The notes beneath the pieces were generated by a model. The model was not told the origin of the DNA, did no database searches, and worked only from the letters and a program-made list of their open reading frames with translations. The position numbers and the translations under genes were made by a program. Shown one piece after another: positions 1 through 8,700 of a stretch of DNA of 64,000 nt (positions are counted from its first letter, which is position 1; each line of letters begins with the position of its first letter). The DNA is from Ornithinibacillus halotolerans (GTDB lineage Bacteria; Bacillota; Bacilli; Bacillales; Amphibacillaceae): assembly GCF_014637405.1 (NCBI RefSeq), contig NZ_BMEY01000010.1, positions 1 through 64,000 of the forward strand. Direction: 5' to 3'.

Positions 1-74
1 AGCTTATATCCAAGAGGTCCTTCCAGATATTCAGTCACAACTTCTTCCCTAAATTCCTCACTATACGTTGCCAT
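1..74 (-). CDS. IS3-family transposase OrfA, N-terminal 24 residues (partial)
   Basis: The visible residues begin MATYSEEFREE and continue into an EYLEGPLGYK stretch, the typical beginning of IS3/IS150 OrfA proteins, which bind the element ends through a helix-turn-helix domain. The gene runs off the left edge, so the helix-turn-helix and the downstream catalytic OrfB are not visible. The start is the ATG at 74-72, about eight bases after a weak GGGGTG. Intactness cannot be judged. Confidence 0.7.
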   Translation of the reverse strand, partial: MATYSEEFREEVVTEYLEGPLGYK

Positions 75-127
75 AAAAAATCACCCCAAAAGTTATTTTT
101 TACTCTAACTTTTGGGGTGCAGGTCCA
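1..127 (-). mobile_element. IS3-family insertion sequence, left part only
   Basis: The element enters from the left window edge. Read on the minus strand it starts at about 127 with TGGACCTGCACCCCAAAAGT, which resembles the terminal inverted repeats of IS3/IS150-group elements. The transposase gene starts 53 bases further in. A perfect 13-bp inverted repeat (82-94 and 107-119) lies between the end and the start codon and may be an end-proximal hairpin that limits read-in transcription. The exact boundary and target duplication cannot be fixed because the other end is outside the window. Confidence 0.7.
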
Positions 128-147
128 ATTTCCGGGGCTAGTGTGGT

Positions 148-202
148 GATTGTTCGTAATTTGCCGCCTATAATCAAGTTATGTCCCAGTCTCTTTCCAT
201 TA
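148..202. repeat. Fragment of a dispersed Bacillaceae repeat (right end)
   Basis: The block begins ATTGTTCGTA and ends TGTCCCA-(1)-TCTCTTTC. This matches, in the same order and spacing, the right end of the complete repeat at 44934-45163 (ATTGTTCGTA ... TGTCCCA-TCTCTTTC). The left part is absent because the insertion sequence begins at about 127. The IS probably inserted into, or next to, an older copy of this repeat. Confidence 0.5.
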
Positions 203-301
203 ATTATTACTTAAGATTGTATTAACACAAATAGAACTTAACCGAAACGTAATCACAACACAATCTAGAGGATTAAATTCACCATTAAAATATATTTAAT
301 A

Positions 302-694
302 CTAATCTAGAAATCGTTCTTTCAGCTCAGGTGTAGGAATCATACATGAGTCACGTTTCCCAAACCACTTATAACGATTTCGAGCAATAAAATTATAAAT
401 AGGATTTCTTAACTGACTTGGAATAATAATAAAGACATATAACAATTTAATGAATCCTGACAAATTTCGACATACTTTAAGTGCAGCAGTTGATTTTGTA
501 TATACCTTTTCTCCTTCTATTAAAATGAAACTATCCCAATCATTGGGAATCTTTTTTTCTTTTAATAACCCCTCACCCACTCTACTTTGAAGTGCAGTGA
601 ATTTAAAGATTCCTTTTGGATCCCTCTTAATGACAAATTGAACGGTATTATTACATAGATTACATTCCCCATCAAACAGAATAATTCGTTCCAT
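302..694 (-). CDS. yuxK: DCC-family thiol-disulfide oxidoreductase-like protein (YuxK)
   Basis: This 130-residue protein is very similar along its length to B. subtilis YuxK, a member of the DCC family (DUF393). The family motif DGECNLC is at residues 8-14, giving a CxxC pair typical of thioredoxin-like redox proteins. The conserved KSTAALKV and YKWFGKRD segments follow. The true substrate of the family is not established. The start ATG has GGGGGAG about six bases upstream. The gene stands alone, codirectional with panF but 42 bases away from it. Confidence 0.85.
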   Translation of the reverse strand: MERIILFDGECNLCNNTVQFVIKRDPKGIFKFTALQSRVGEGLLKEKKIPNDWDSFILIEGEKVYTKSTAALKVCRNLSGFIKLLYVFIIIPSQLRNPIYNFIARNRYKWFGKRDSCMIPTPELKERFLD

Positions 695-736
695 TTCTTC
701 TCCCCCTCGGAAATCAAAAAAGTTAATACAACTTCA

Positions 737-2233
737 TCAAACAAATTTTTTCCTTGTCAAATAGCTCACTAAAATATAAGCGAAAAAAGATACGATTACT
801 GGCATAACAACTGCATGCATACCAAATGGTTTAAAAAAATTATTAAATATTTCAAGGTAGTTTGGCAATATTGATACTAGGTATTCTGATTTGGAATATA
901 CCATTGGTAGTAGATCTGATAATGTATATAAGCCAACTCCAGTTATAATAGATGCAATTGCACCATACTTATTTCCTGTTCTCCAATATAAACCTAATAC
1001 AATCGGCCAAATAAATGCAGCTTCTAATCCACCAAACGCAAATAAGTTCAGCCATATAATTAAATCAGGTGGATCAAGCGCCATTATAAATACAATTATA
1101 CCAAGTATCCCAGTAACGCCAAGGCTCATTCTTTTAATTACTTGATGGGAGGCATCTGGACGAATGTAGTTGATATATACATCCTTAATTATAGTTGAAC
1201 TTACTAAGATAAGAAGCGAATCAACTGTAGACATAATTGCTGCCATTGGAGCTGCTAAAACAATTCCAGCTAGCCAAGCAGGCATTGTTTCTAAAGCAAT
1301 TAATGGCATTACTTTATCTCCAATTTCAATTCCTGGTAAAATTGGTCGAGCAAATACGCCTATTAAGTGCATGTTTAACATAATAAATCCTACGACGATT
1401 GTTCCAATAATTAATGCTCGGTGCATAGATTTAGCATTTTTATAGGACATGGCACGAACGGCAATTTGGGGTAGCGCAACTACTCCAACACCAACTAATA
1501 TCCAAAAAGAGGAGACATATGCTGGTGTAAGTGTTCCTTCCGCACCAAATGGGGTAATTAAATTTGGATTCTCAGCATGCAAATCAGCAATGATATTGGG
1601 AATGCCCCCTCCTGCAATGATTACTGCTATGAGTAATACAAGTGTGCCTACAAACATTATTATCCCTTGTACTGCATCTGTTAATGCAACCGCCCGAAAT
1701 CCCCCAATAGTAACATAAACTAAGACGGAGATTGCAAAAATAAATAAAGCCGATGTATAGGATATACCTGTTAGTGATTCTATCAACCTTGCCCCACCGA
1801 TCCACTGGGCTGCCATGGCAGAAAATAAAAAGATAATAATACTTAATGCGGAAAGAATGACAACTACAGAAGAATTGTAACGACTTTTTAAATAGTCAAC
1901 AATTGTTATCGCTTTATACTTCCTCGTAACAATCGCAAACTTTTTTCCTAAGATCATTAATACAAAATAACCTGTTGCTACTTGTGACATAGCAAGTAAA
2001 ACCCAACCTAAACCCATCGTATAAGCTGTACCTGGTCCACCAATAAAACTACTAGCACTACCATATGTAGCTGTCATCGTCATCGCTAGTACAAATCCGC
2101 CTAAACTACGCTCTCCAAGAAAATACTCTTGCATAAATGATGTCGATGATTGCACATATTTACTCGCGTATAAGCCGATAAGAAAAATAATTACTAGAAA
2201 TATTATTAGTGGAATGATTGCAAACCAATTCAT
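737..2233 (-). CDS. panF: Sodium/pantothenate symporter PanF
   Basis: This 498-residue protein of the sodium:solute symporter family has about 13 predicted membrane segments and the length expected for PanF. The N-terminal part contains YFLGERSLGGF, FIGGPGTAYTMGLGW and ITIVDYLKSRY, features of the pantothenate branch. It should import pantothenate, the coenzyme A precursor, with sodium. The start codon overlaps the stop of the upstream small membrane gene (TAATG), so the two are translationally coupled, as in the yhdT-panF pair of enteric bacteria. Substrate assignment rests on family resemblance and on this neighbour. Confidence 0.88.
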   Translation of the reverse strand: MNWFAIIPLIIFLVIIFLIGLYASKYVQSSTSFMQEYFLGERSLGGFVLAMTMTATYGSASSFIGGPGTAYTMGLGWVLLAMSQVATGYFVLMILGKKFAIVTRKYKAITIVDYLKSRYNSSVVVILSALSIIIFLFSAMAAQWIGGARLIESLTGISYTSALFIFAISVLVYVTIGGFRAVALTDAVQGIIMFVGTLVLLIAVIIAGGGIPNIIADLHAENPNLITPFGAEGTLTPAYVSSFWILVGVGVVALPQIAVRAMSYKNAKSMHRALIIGTIVVGFIMLNMHLIGVFARPILPGIEIGDKVMPLIALETMPAWLAGIVLAAPMAAIMSTVDSLLILVSSTIIKDVYINYIRPDASHQVIKRMSLGVTGILGIIVFIMALDPPDLIIWLNLFAFGGLEAAFIWPIVLGLYWRTGNKYGAIASIITGVGLYTLSDLLPMVYSKSEYLVSILPNYLEIFNNFFKPFGMHAVVMPVIVSFFAYILVSYLTRKKFV

Positions 2234-2508
2234 TACTTTTCCTCGCCCTCTTCATCCTCTTCAAAAGGAATCTCAACAAAAAAGAATTTCACAACAACAA
2301 TAACTAAGATAACCATAACGATAAATCCTAACACACAGCTATAGAAAAACCAGTCTGGTAATCCAAGTATATATGTATATTCTTCAGGTTCCCTACTACC
2401 TAAGCCATAAGCAAAAACATACCACCAAACAAAATTAATGAGAACTAATGCAATTCCAATGATTGCTTCTCGGTTAGCAATTTTGTTCCAGTCCTTTTTA
2501 TCCCGCAT
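2233..2508 (-). CDS. yhdT: YhdT family small membrane protein (DUF997)
   Basis: The protein has 91 residues counted from the ATG at 2508-2506, which has GGAGGG seven bases upstream. An in-frame start 27 bases earlier lacks such a site. It has two hydrophobic segments (about residues 12-32 and 45-72), separated by a loop, and a very acidic C-terminal tail. YhdT-type proteins are regularly encoded just before panF and may assist the symporter, but their role is not defined. The stop overlaps the panF start. Confidence 0.75.
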   Translation of the reverse strand: MRDKKDWNKIANREAIIGIALVLINFVWWYVFAYGLGSREPEEYTYILGLPDWFFYSCVLGFIVMVILVIVVVKFFFVEIPFEEDEEGEEK

Positions 2509-2646
2509 AGTGTACCCTCCGTATTTTGTATACAACTCCTAATACTTCTATAGTAGTATTTAGATAATTACATTTTCATATTAAGCCTTTCCATCATTAT
2601 AACAATGGAATAAATATTAATAAAATAGATATTTTTTCAGAAAAAA

Positions 2647-2672
2647 TGCAATTACATAATTATTATTACGTC
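2647..2672 (+). promoter_or_regulatory. Possible ECF-type promoter of the sigma gene
   Basis: TGCAAT (2647-2652) is followed after 16 bases by CGTC (2669-2672), continuing as CGTCTAATT. The -10 part fits ECF promoters of the SigX/SigW type (CGTC or CGAC). The -35 is a poor match. The second ECF gene in this window has the same CGTCTAATT placed in front of it, which supports autoregulation. Confidence 0.4.
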
Positions 2673-2703
2673 TAATTTTATGACTACCAGGGGGTGATGT
2701 ATT

Positions 2704-3246
2704 ATGTCACATAATGAGATTGTAGCTGATTGGTTTGAACGCTATGGAAATGATATTTACCATTTTCTTATATATAGAGTTGGACCAAATGAAGCAGAAG
2801 ACTTACTGCAGGAAGTCTTCATTAAAGCTTTAAAAGGGTTTCATGGATTTAAGAAAGATTCCTCTCCAAAAACATGGCTATTTACAATTGCGCGCAACTT
2901 AGCCATTGATGAATCCAGAAAGCGGATGTCTAAAAAAAGAGCAGATACCGTACCACTTGATATAACTAATGAACCTAAAACAGATACATCCCCTGAAACT
3001 ATCCTGGATTTTAATGAAGATACTAAACAAATTTACGAATGTATTCAATTATTAAAACCTAAATATCAAGAAGTCATTATTTTAAGGGGAATCAAAGAAC
3101 TTTCTGTTCAAGAAACTGCAAGTATTTTGAAGTGGAGTGAAAGCAAAGTGAAATCAACCCATCACCGCGCTAAAAAAGCTCTACAGGAAGAATTAAGGAG
3201 GTGTTTCCCTTATGAAGAGAAGAGAGCATCAAGATCCGCTAGATAA
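2704..3246 (+). CDS. ECF RNA polymerase sigma factor
   Basis: This 180-residue protein has sigma region 2 at about residues 12-75 (EDLLQEVFIKAL and the KTWLFTIARNLAIDE core-binding stretch) and region 4 at about 112-165 (LKPKYQEVIILR, SVQETASIL, WSESKVKSTHHRAKKAL). It lacks regions 1 and 3, as expected for group IV sigma factors. It resembles the SigX/SigW/SigV lineage, which responds to envelope stress. The last 35 bases overlap the start of the membrane protein gene downstream, indicating coupled translation. By position that protein is the candidate anti-sigma factor. Confidence 0.9.
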   Translation: MSHNEIVADWFERYGNDIYHFLIYRVGPNEAEDLLQEVFIKALKGFHGFKKDSSPKTWLFTIARNLAIDESRKRMSKKRADTVPLDITNEPKTDTSPETILDFNEDTKQIYECIQLLKPKYQEVIILRGIKELSVQETASILKWSESKVKSTHHRAKKALQEELRRCFPYEEKRASRSAR

Positions 3247-5332
3247 TCATTTGCGTAATATGCCAAAGCCAACATTAAGTAAAAATAAGGAATTACAAAT
3301 AAAGCAAACCATTATGAACACTAGGGCGAGTAAACAGAAACCGAAAAGAAAAATGAATATTAAAGGGATTACAGCAACATTTGGAGCACTTGCAGCCGCA
3401 TTTTTATTTGTTGTATTGATATATGGAAATCTTGATCAACCATTTCAACCTACCACTTTAGCTTTTTCTGACTTTGTAGAGGATGAGGTGACTAAGATTT
3501 CGGGAGTAACAATGGATACCACGCATCCACAAGAGGACATGGAGATAATGAAGGATGCATATCTATCAGAAGATAAAGAGATAATTGAATTGTTTTATGA
3601 AACAATAGGTACAATGGAAATTAGAGAGAGTGAGGAAGAATTGGAAGAGGATTCCTCATTTACAGAAGTGCTCAATATCTACAATAAAGATGGTGATGTG
3701 ATTGGGGTTCTTGAATTTAGTCAGACCGACCTTGTTCGGATAAATGGTGAGCAATATGAAATGGAAACAGTTAAATGGGAACAGTTTAAGGATGGCTTCT
3801 TCACAGAAAGATATTTAGTTACCGAGGAAGAGGATGAAGAAGAAAAGCCTGAGGATCAACCTGAAGAAACTGAGGATGTTCAAGAACTAATGGAGAAGGA
3901 ACTTGCCAAAGCGCCAAGCCAAAGAGATTGGGAAAAGATTGTTAATCATGTCCGTGAAGGAGCAAATCCAGATAAAGCTCTTTTACTTGCTGCAAAAGAA
4001 AACAATGAATCCGTTGTTGCACAATTACTAAATTTAGAGGCAAATCCGAATACAGTCGATAATAACAATGATACTCCACTTACTTTAACGACAAGTACTC
4101 AAGTAGCTGCATTACTTCTAGATAGTGGAGCAACAATTGAACATCGTAATGGTCGAAACTATACTGCCTTAGTTAAAGCTGTATATGGACACCAAACTGA
4201 AATGGTTAAGCTACTTTTAGAACATGGGGCAGATCCGAATACTCTGGTAACACCTTCCAGTGATAAAACGGTACTATGGATGGCTGCAAAGTATAATTTC
4301 ATGCCGATTGATGACTTACTCCTGGAACATGGAGCAACACCAGTTCAAGGTTATGAGTTTTCAGACTGGATGGCTTCTGAAGTAATGTTCTTAGAAGAGA
4401 GATTGGATCAAGATTTCTTATCCTATGCCGCTATCGGAAAACTACCTGATATCATGACAGTTCAGTTACCAGCTGACCCATCCGTATTCGAAAATCAGTA
4501 TGGTTTACCATTTGAGTCCTATGAAGTAGATGGTGGAACAGCTGATGTTTATGGCGATCATATTTTCATACAACTTGACGGGCAAGATATGTATTCCATT
4601 TATCGCTATGAACTTAATCCTGGGGATAATGTGACAGCAGCTGATATTGAAAGTATTCTAGGTTCTCCAAGTGATATATTTAGTAATTACGACATGGATA
4701 GAGAGATTATGTTATATAGGTTGGACCATTATGAATTACGCTTTATCTATGATGGAACTGTCAATTATCCAAAAGAAGAAACAGCTATTCTAGCACTGGA
4801 ACTTCATTTTAATCAACCTGGCGTCATGGAACCTGCTAGAAAGGTAAGGGATTTATTAGCTGAAAGGGATATGACTGAACTTGCAAATTTTGTGCACCCT
4901 GAAAAAGGCGTATTGTTCGCACCTTTCTTGCAATTATACACATCACCAGTAACCGGTGACGAACATGAACCAATCATATTTTCTGCAAATGAGATTCCAA
5001 AATTACTAGACGATCAAACTGTATATCACTGGGGTGACCATGGTGCAAGTGGGTTGCCAATTGAAATGACACCATTAGAATTCCTTGATGAATATATTTA
5101 CACAGCAAAAGAACCAGATGCCTTTTATGTAAACCAGCAAAACCTAATGGGACCAGAGTTTTTCACTAACCATGTTAGAGAGCTTTATCCAGAAGCCCAT
5201 ATGGTACAATATAGCTTCGATGAGACTGTTGAAGGATATGATTTAAGTTGGATGCAATTAACATTAATATTCGAGGAATATAATGAGGAATGGAAGCTTA
5301 TAGGAATCTTGCATAACGAGTGGACTCCTTAA
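3212..5332 (+). CDS. Membrane protein with ankyrin repeats and DUF4309-like region; candidate anti-sigma factor
   Basis: The 706-residue protein has a basic cytoplasmic N terminus of about 50 residues, one membrane segment (about 52-73), an acidic region, ankyrin-type repeats at about 235-375 (for example VKLLLEHGADPNTL), a region like DUF4309 at about 410-535, and a C-terminal domain of about 160 residues that I cannot assign. The ATG overlaps the sigma gene and has GGAGG seven to eight bases upstream. Gene order and topology suggest that the short N terminus binds the sigma factor while the outside portion senses the envelope. It has no recognisable zinc-binding anti-sigma motif, and ankyrin repeats in such a protein are unusual. 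The function is inferred. Confidence 0.7.
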   Translation: MKRREHQDPLDNHLRNMPKPTLSKNKELQIKQTIMNTRASKQKPKRKMNIKGITATFGALAAAFLFVVLIYGNLDQPFQPTTLAFSDFVEDEVTKISGVTMDTTHPQEDMEIMKDAYLSEDKEIIELFYETIGTMEIRESEEELEEDSSFTEVLNIYNKDGDVIGVLEFSQTDLVRINGEQYEMETVKWEQFKDGFFTERYLVTEEEDEEEKPEDQPEETEDVQELMEKELAKAPSQRDWEKIVNHVREGANPDKALLLAAKENNESVVAQLLNLEANPNTVDNNNDTPLTLTTSTQVAALLLDSGATIEHRNGRNYTALVKAVYGHQTEMVKLLLEHGADPNTLVTPSSDKTVLWMAAKYNFMPIDDLLLEHGATPVQGYEFSDWMASEVMFLEERLDQDFLSYAAIGKLPDIMTVQLPADPSVFENQYGLPFESYEVDGGTADVYGDHIFIQLDGQDMYSIYRYELNPGDNVTAADIESILGSPSDIFSNYDMDREIMLYRLDHYELRFIYDGTVNYPKEETAILALELHFNQPGVMEPARKVRDLLAERDMTELANFVHPEKGVLFAPFLQLYTSPVTGDEHEPIIFSANEIPKLLDDQTVYHWGDHGASGLPIEMTPLEFLDEYIYTAKEPDAFYVNQQNLMGPEFFTNHVRELYPEAHMVQYSFDETVEGYDLSWMQLTLIFEEYNEEWKLIGILHNEWTP

Positions 5333-5344
5333 CATTTCAAGTTG

Positions 5345-5379
5345 GATAGGAAAGCTAGTTGGCTTTCCTATCTTTTTTT
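5345..5379 (+). terminator. Rho-independent terminator of the sigma/membrane-protein operon
   Basis: An 11-bp perfect stem (GATAGGAAAGC and GCTTTCCTATC) with a six-base loop is followed by seven T residues. Confidence 0.92.
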
Positions 5380-5429
5380 GTGATGACCGATAGAATTAAT
5401 TGCTATTGATTTTGTTAGAGTTCTTTTGT

Positions 5430-5710
5430 ATATCGGAGCGTCATCAAAATCATTTTGGCTAAAACCTCTGATAAAATAAACTTGAGTGTTGTTCTCAGCA
5501 TCATCCCAGCTTTAATTCTGGCCAAAATAAACTCGAGAACCTATCTCAACATCATTTCGGCTTAGATTTTAACTAAAATGAACTCGAGAATCATCCTCAA
5601 CATCATTTCAGCTTAAATTCCCGTTAAAATGAACTCGAGACTCACCCTCAACGTCATTTCAGCATAAATTCCCGTTAAAATGAACTCGAGAATGAATCTG
5701 TGAGATTTTA
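5430..5710. repeat. Tandem array, unit 51 bp, five to six copies
   Basis: The CTCGAG-like anchor recurs at 5481 (CTTGAG), 5532, 5583, 5634 and 5685, always exactly 51 bp apart. A degenerate unit at 5430 keeps the register through its CATTTTGGCT segment. Units share the order AAAATGAACTCGAG, then CTCAACATCATTTCAGCTTAAATTC. Both strands contain in-frame stops, so the array is not coding. It fills the gap between two convergent genes, from near the terminator at 5379 to the one at 5720. Confidence 0.9.
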
Positions 5711-5719
5711 AAATACAAT

Positions 5720-5748
5720 AAGGGTACCTCTTCATAAGAGATACCCTT
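5720..5748 (-). terminator. Terminator of the YhcR-type nuclease gene
   Basis: An inverted repeat (AAGGGTACCTCTT and AAGAGATACCCTT, one mismatch) lies just beyond the stop codon. On the minus strand it is followed by a T-rich run. Confidence 0.8.
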
Positions 5749-5758
5749 GATTCTAACT

Positions 5759-8700
5759 CTAATTTTCTAAACTAACTTTCAATACCTTATCTTTCACGTG
5801 AACCATTTCAAATGTCTTCGATGTTGTACCATTCGTGACAATAAGTGTAACTTCTTTCTCTTTCAATATATCCACTTGCTTTTTATTCAATAATAGCTTG
5901 CGAGGTTTCTTTTCATTGTAAATATTAATTAAAACATGAGCATCTTTTTCTATTCCTTCTAAATCTTTCGTATGAACTGTTGCTGTTCCATTGTTTTTCT
6001 TCACTGGGACTTCCACAAATTGTGGTTCATCCGAATCTTCACCTGGAACCTTATCAGTAGTCGCAATTCTGCCCTCTGAACCATAAACAATTGGATTTTC
6101 TTCCGAGCTATTTAAATGCTTAACATATGCTACCATTCCATCGACATCAACAGGACCCATTTCTGCATTTTGACCTAAATCCTTAATTGGCCCATCAGAT
6201 GTGCCCATGTAATTGTTAACAGTTAAAGTATACACAGCATCCATATCAATTGGTGACCCATCAGGAAGGGTTATATCCACAACCTGTTGCAGTTCAGGAT
6301 TAAATGTGTAATGGAATCCTGCAATACTATAGTCAGCTCCATAACCTGATAGTTGCTTATTTAGAATTGGGTATAGGTCGGCACCTTTAATTTCGACTGT
6401 CATTAGTGTATTTCCAAATGGCAAGATATTGTATAACTCACCCCAAGTAACCGGTCCAGCTAATAATACATCCCGGATGCCACCACCATTTTGCATTGCA
6501 AAATCACTATCCATTGTCCATTTCATTCCATCTGCAATGAGGTTGCCAAGACCATGGTCACTATCATTGGCATAGCTTCCCGTTAAATCTTGTGCATTAT
6601 AGCCTACTTCTTCATTGATAATTGGAGCAATCGCATCTGCATAGAATGCTAAAGTTTCTGCTACAACTGGGTCAGGAGTATATTCACTTTGCTTAACAAA
6701 TACAATCTCCGCCTCTTTAGAAATAATATCTCCTGTTGTGCGATTGATTTGTACATCAACATCCGCAAAAGCTTTTCCGTATTCATTCGCTTGAACGATA
6801 AGCTTGTTATCTACTACAGCATTGTTTACTACGTGGTTATGTGCTGCAAAAATAATATCTACTTCATCATCCACAGTATTCGCTAAATCAGCAGCAGCCC
6901 CCGTTGCACTTGCTCCAGATTGATAAGCTGGCATATGTGCCAAGACAACAATTGCTCGAATATCTTGTTCTTTCAATTCAGCTACTGCTTCATTAACTGC
7001 ATCAGTCTCATCAGTAAATGCTACACCTTCTAAAGATGAGGGCATTACCATGTTAACTGTTTCTACTGTATTAACACCGATAAATCCGATTTCAACGCCA
7101 TCTACTTCCGCTATATAATACGGATCTAAGAATCTTTCACCTGTATCTTCATATACACAGTTAGCACATAGTATCGGGAAGTTCATACCGTCATAGCCCT
7201 CTGTACCTTTACCTTCTGGATGGTCACCACCATTTACCATACGAAGAAGCTCATCAAGACCTTCATCAAATTCGTGGTTTCCAACGGTACCAACATCAAA
7301 GCCGATTTCTTCCATAATCTCAACAGTTGGCTCATCTTGAAGTAAACCAGAAACAGGGGAACTTCCACCAATCATGTCACCAGCATGGACGATTAATGTA
7401 TTTGGATTCTCTGCCTCTCGTTCCTTGATTGCCGCAGCAGTATAATCCAAACGACCATACATATCACTAACACCGTCCCCATCTGGGTCAACGAAATATT
7501 CTTGGTCAATTTTCCCATGAAGATCATTCATACTTAAGAATTGAACCTCTACTATGTTTGAATCTTCACTACCAACCGGCCTATAACCATAAGATTCTGC
7601 TTCTTCTGGGCTACTAAAGAAAACACGCTTATCGACCGGTACATCTGCCCAGTCCTCAGGATCAACATACTCCATTGTATCTGAGTTACCTACATAACGT
7701 AATAACCCCTTTTGATCATCAAAAGCACGGAAGACAAAAGGAAGTTCTAATAAAGGATTTTCTGGATTCCAGATTCCAAGACCTGCAGCCTTCGCTTCTT
7801 TTACAGCTTCTTGATATTCAGGGTAGGCTTCCTCATCAATTGGCGCGATAAAGTATGTCGATGCATAGCCTTGTGCTACCATTTCAAGGTTAACGTTTAA
7901 TCCATCTTCTTTACGAATGACTTCCGCTAAAATACGACCATAGTCATCTGTTGGTTGATCACCAATCTTAAGATAAATTTCGTCGCCTGGTTGAATTAAT
8001 TCACTGATGTAAGATGTAGCTAAATCACCATAGTATTTTTGATTTTGATTAATTTCCGCACGCTCTGGGTCATTATTTTTTGCGCTATATGTTTCAGCAG
8101 TATCCATATTTACAAAACGCACTCTAGTTTCACCAAACACTGGTGTACCAATGCGAATTGTATCCCCGTCAGTAATTCTTTCTACAGTAGTTTCATAGTA
8201 TCCCGCTGCAGAAGGAGGATCGGGTTGTTCAGCAGCTAATTGAATATCTGCTTGCTCGGTAGGAATGAGTTGATAGTCATTGTATTGACTAACAATAGCT
8301 GTAATGTCATACCATTTATTGGATTCTACTAAAGAAATATCTAAAGAACTTTGCATAACACGTAGAGTTGTACCATTAAAATCATTATCAATTAACGATA
8401 CATTATATCCGTTTCCTGCGGGGCTACCTGGAATATTATTGATAAAGCCATGAACTTGAACAAGCTCACCTTCATAACTTTCAGCAACTGCAGGATTATT
8501 TAAATCTTCTAAAGTAATTGTCTGTACTTCTGGTAAATCTTGTTCTTGAGCTAACACTTCAATTGATGTTGGTATTATTTCTTTTAATCCATTATAAGAA
8601 TCTAATTCTCCAACTACTTTAACTTTGTCACCTTTTTCTAGAGACGGTAACTCGCCTTGTTGATAAGCATATAAATTAATACCAGCCGTATCATCTTGAA

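Noticed and set aside
891-1718. Three plus-strand open frames inside panF
   Set aside because: They are antisense to a well-supported membrane protein gene and have no supporting ribosome binding sites or motifs.
5430-5710. Tandem array as a CRISPR array
   Set aside because: Repeat and spacer parts cannot be told apart, because the whole 51-bp unit is conserved. No cas genes are present. The same holds for the arrays at 14.9, 31.5 and 63.7 kb.
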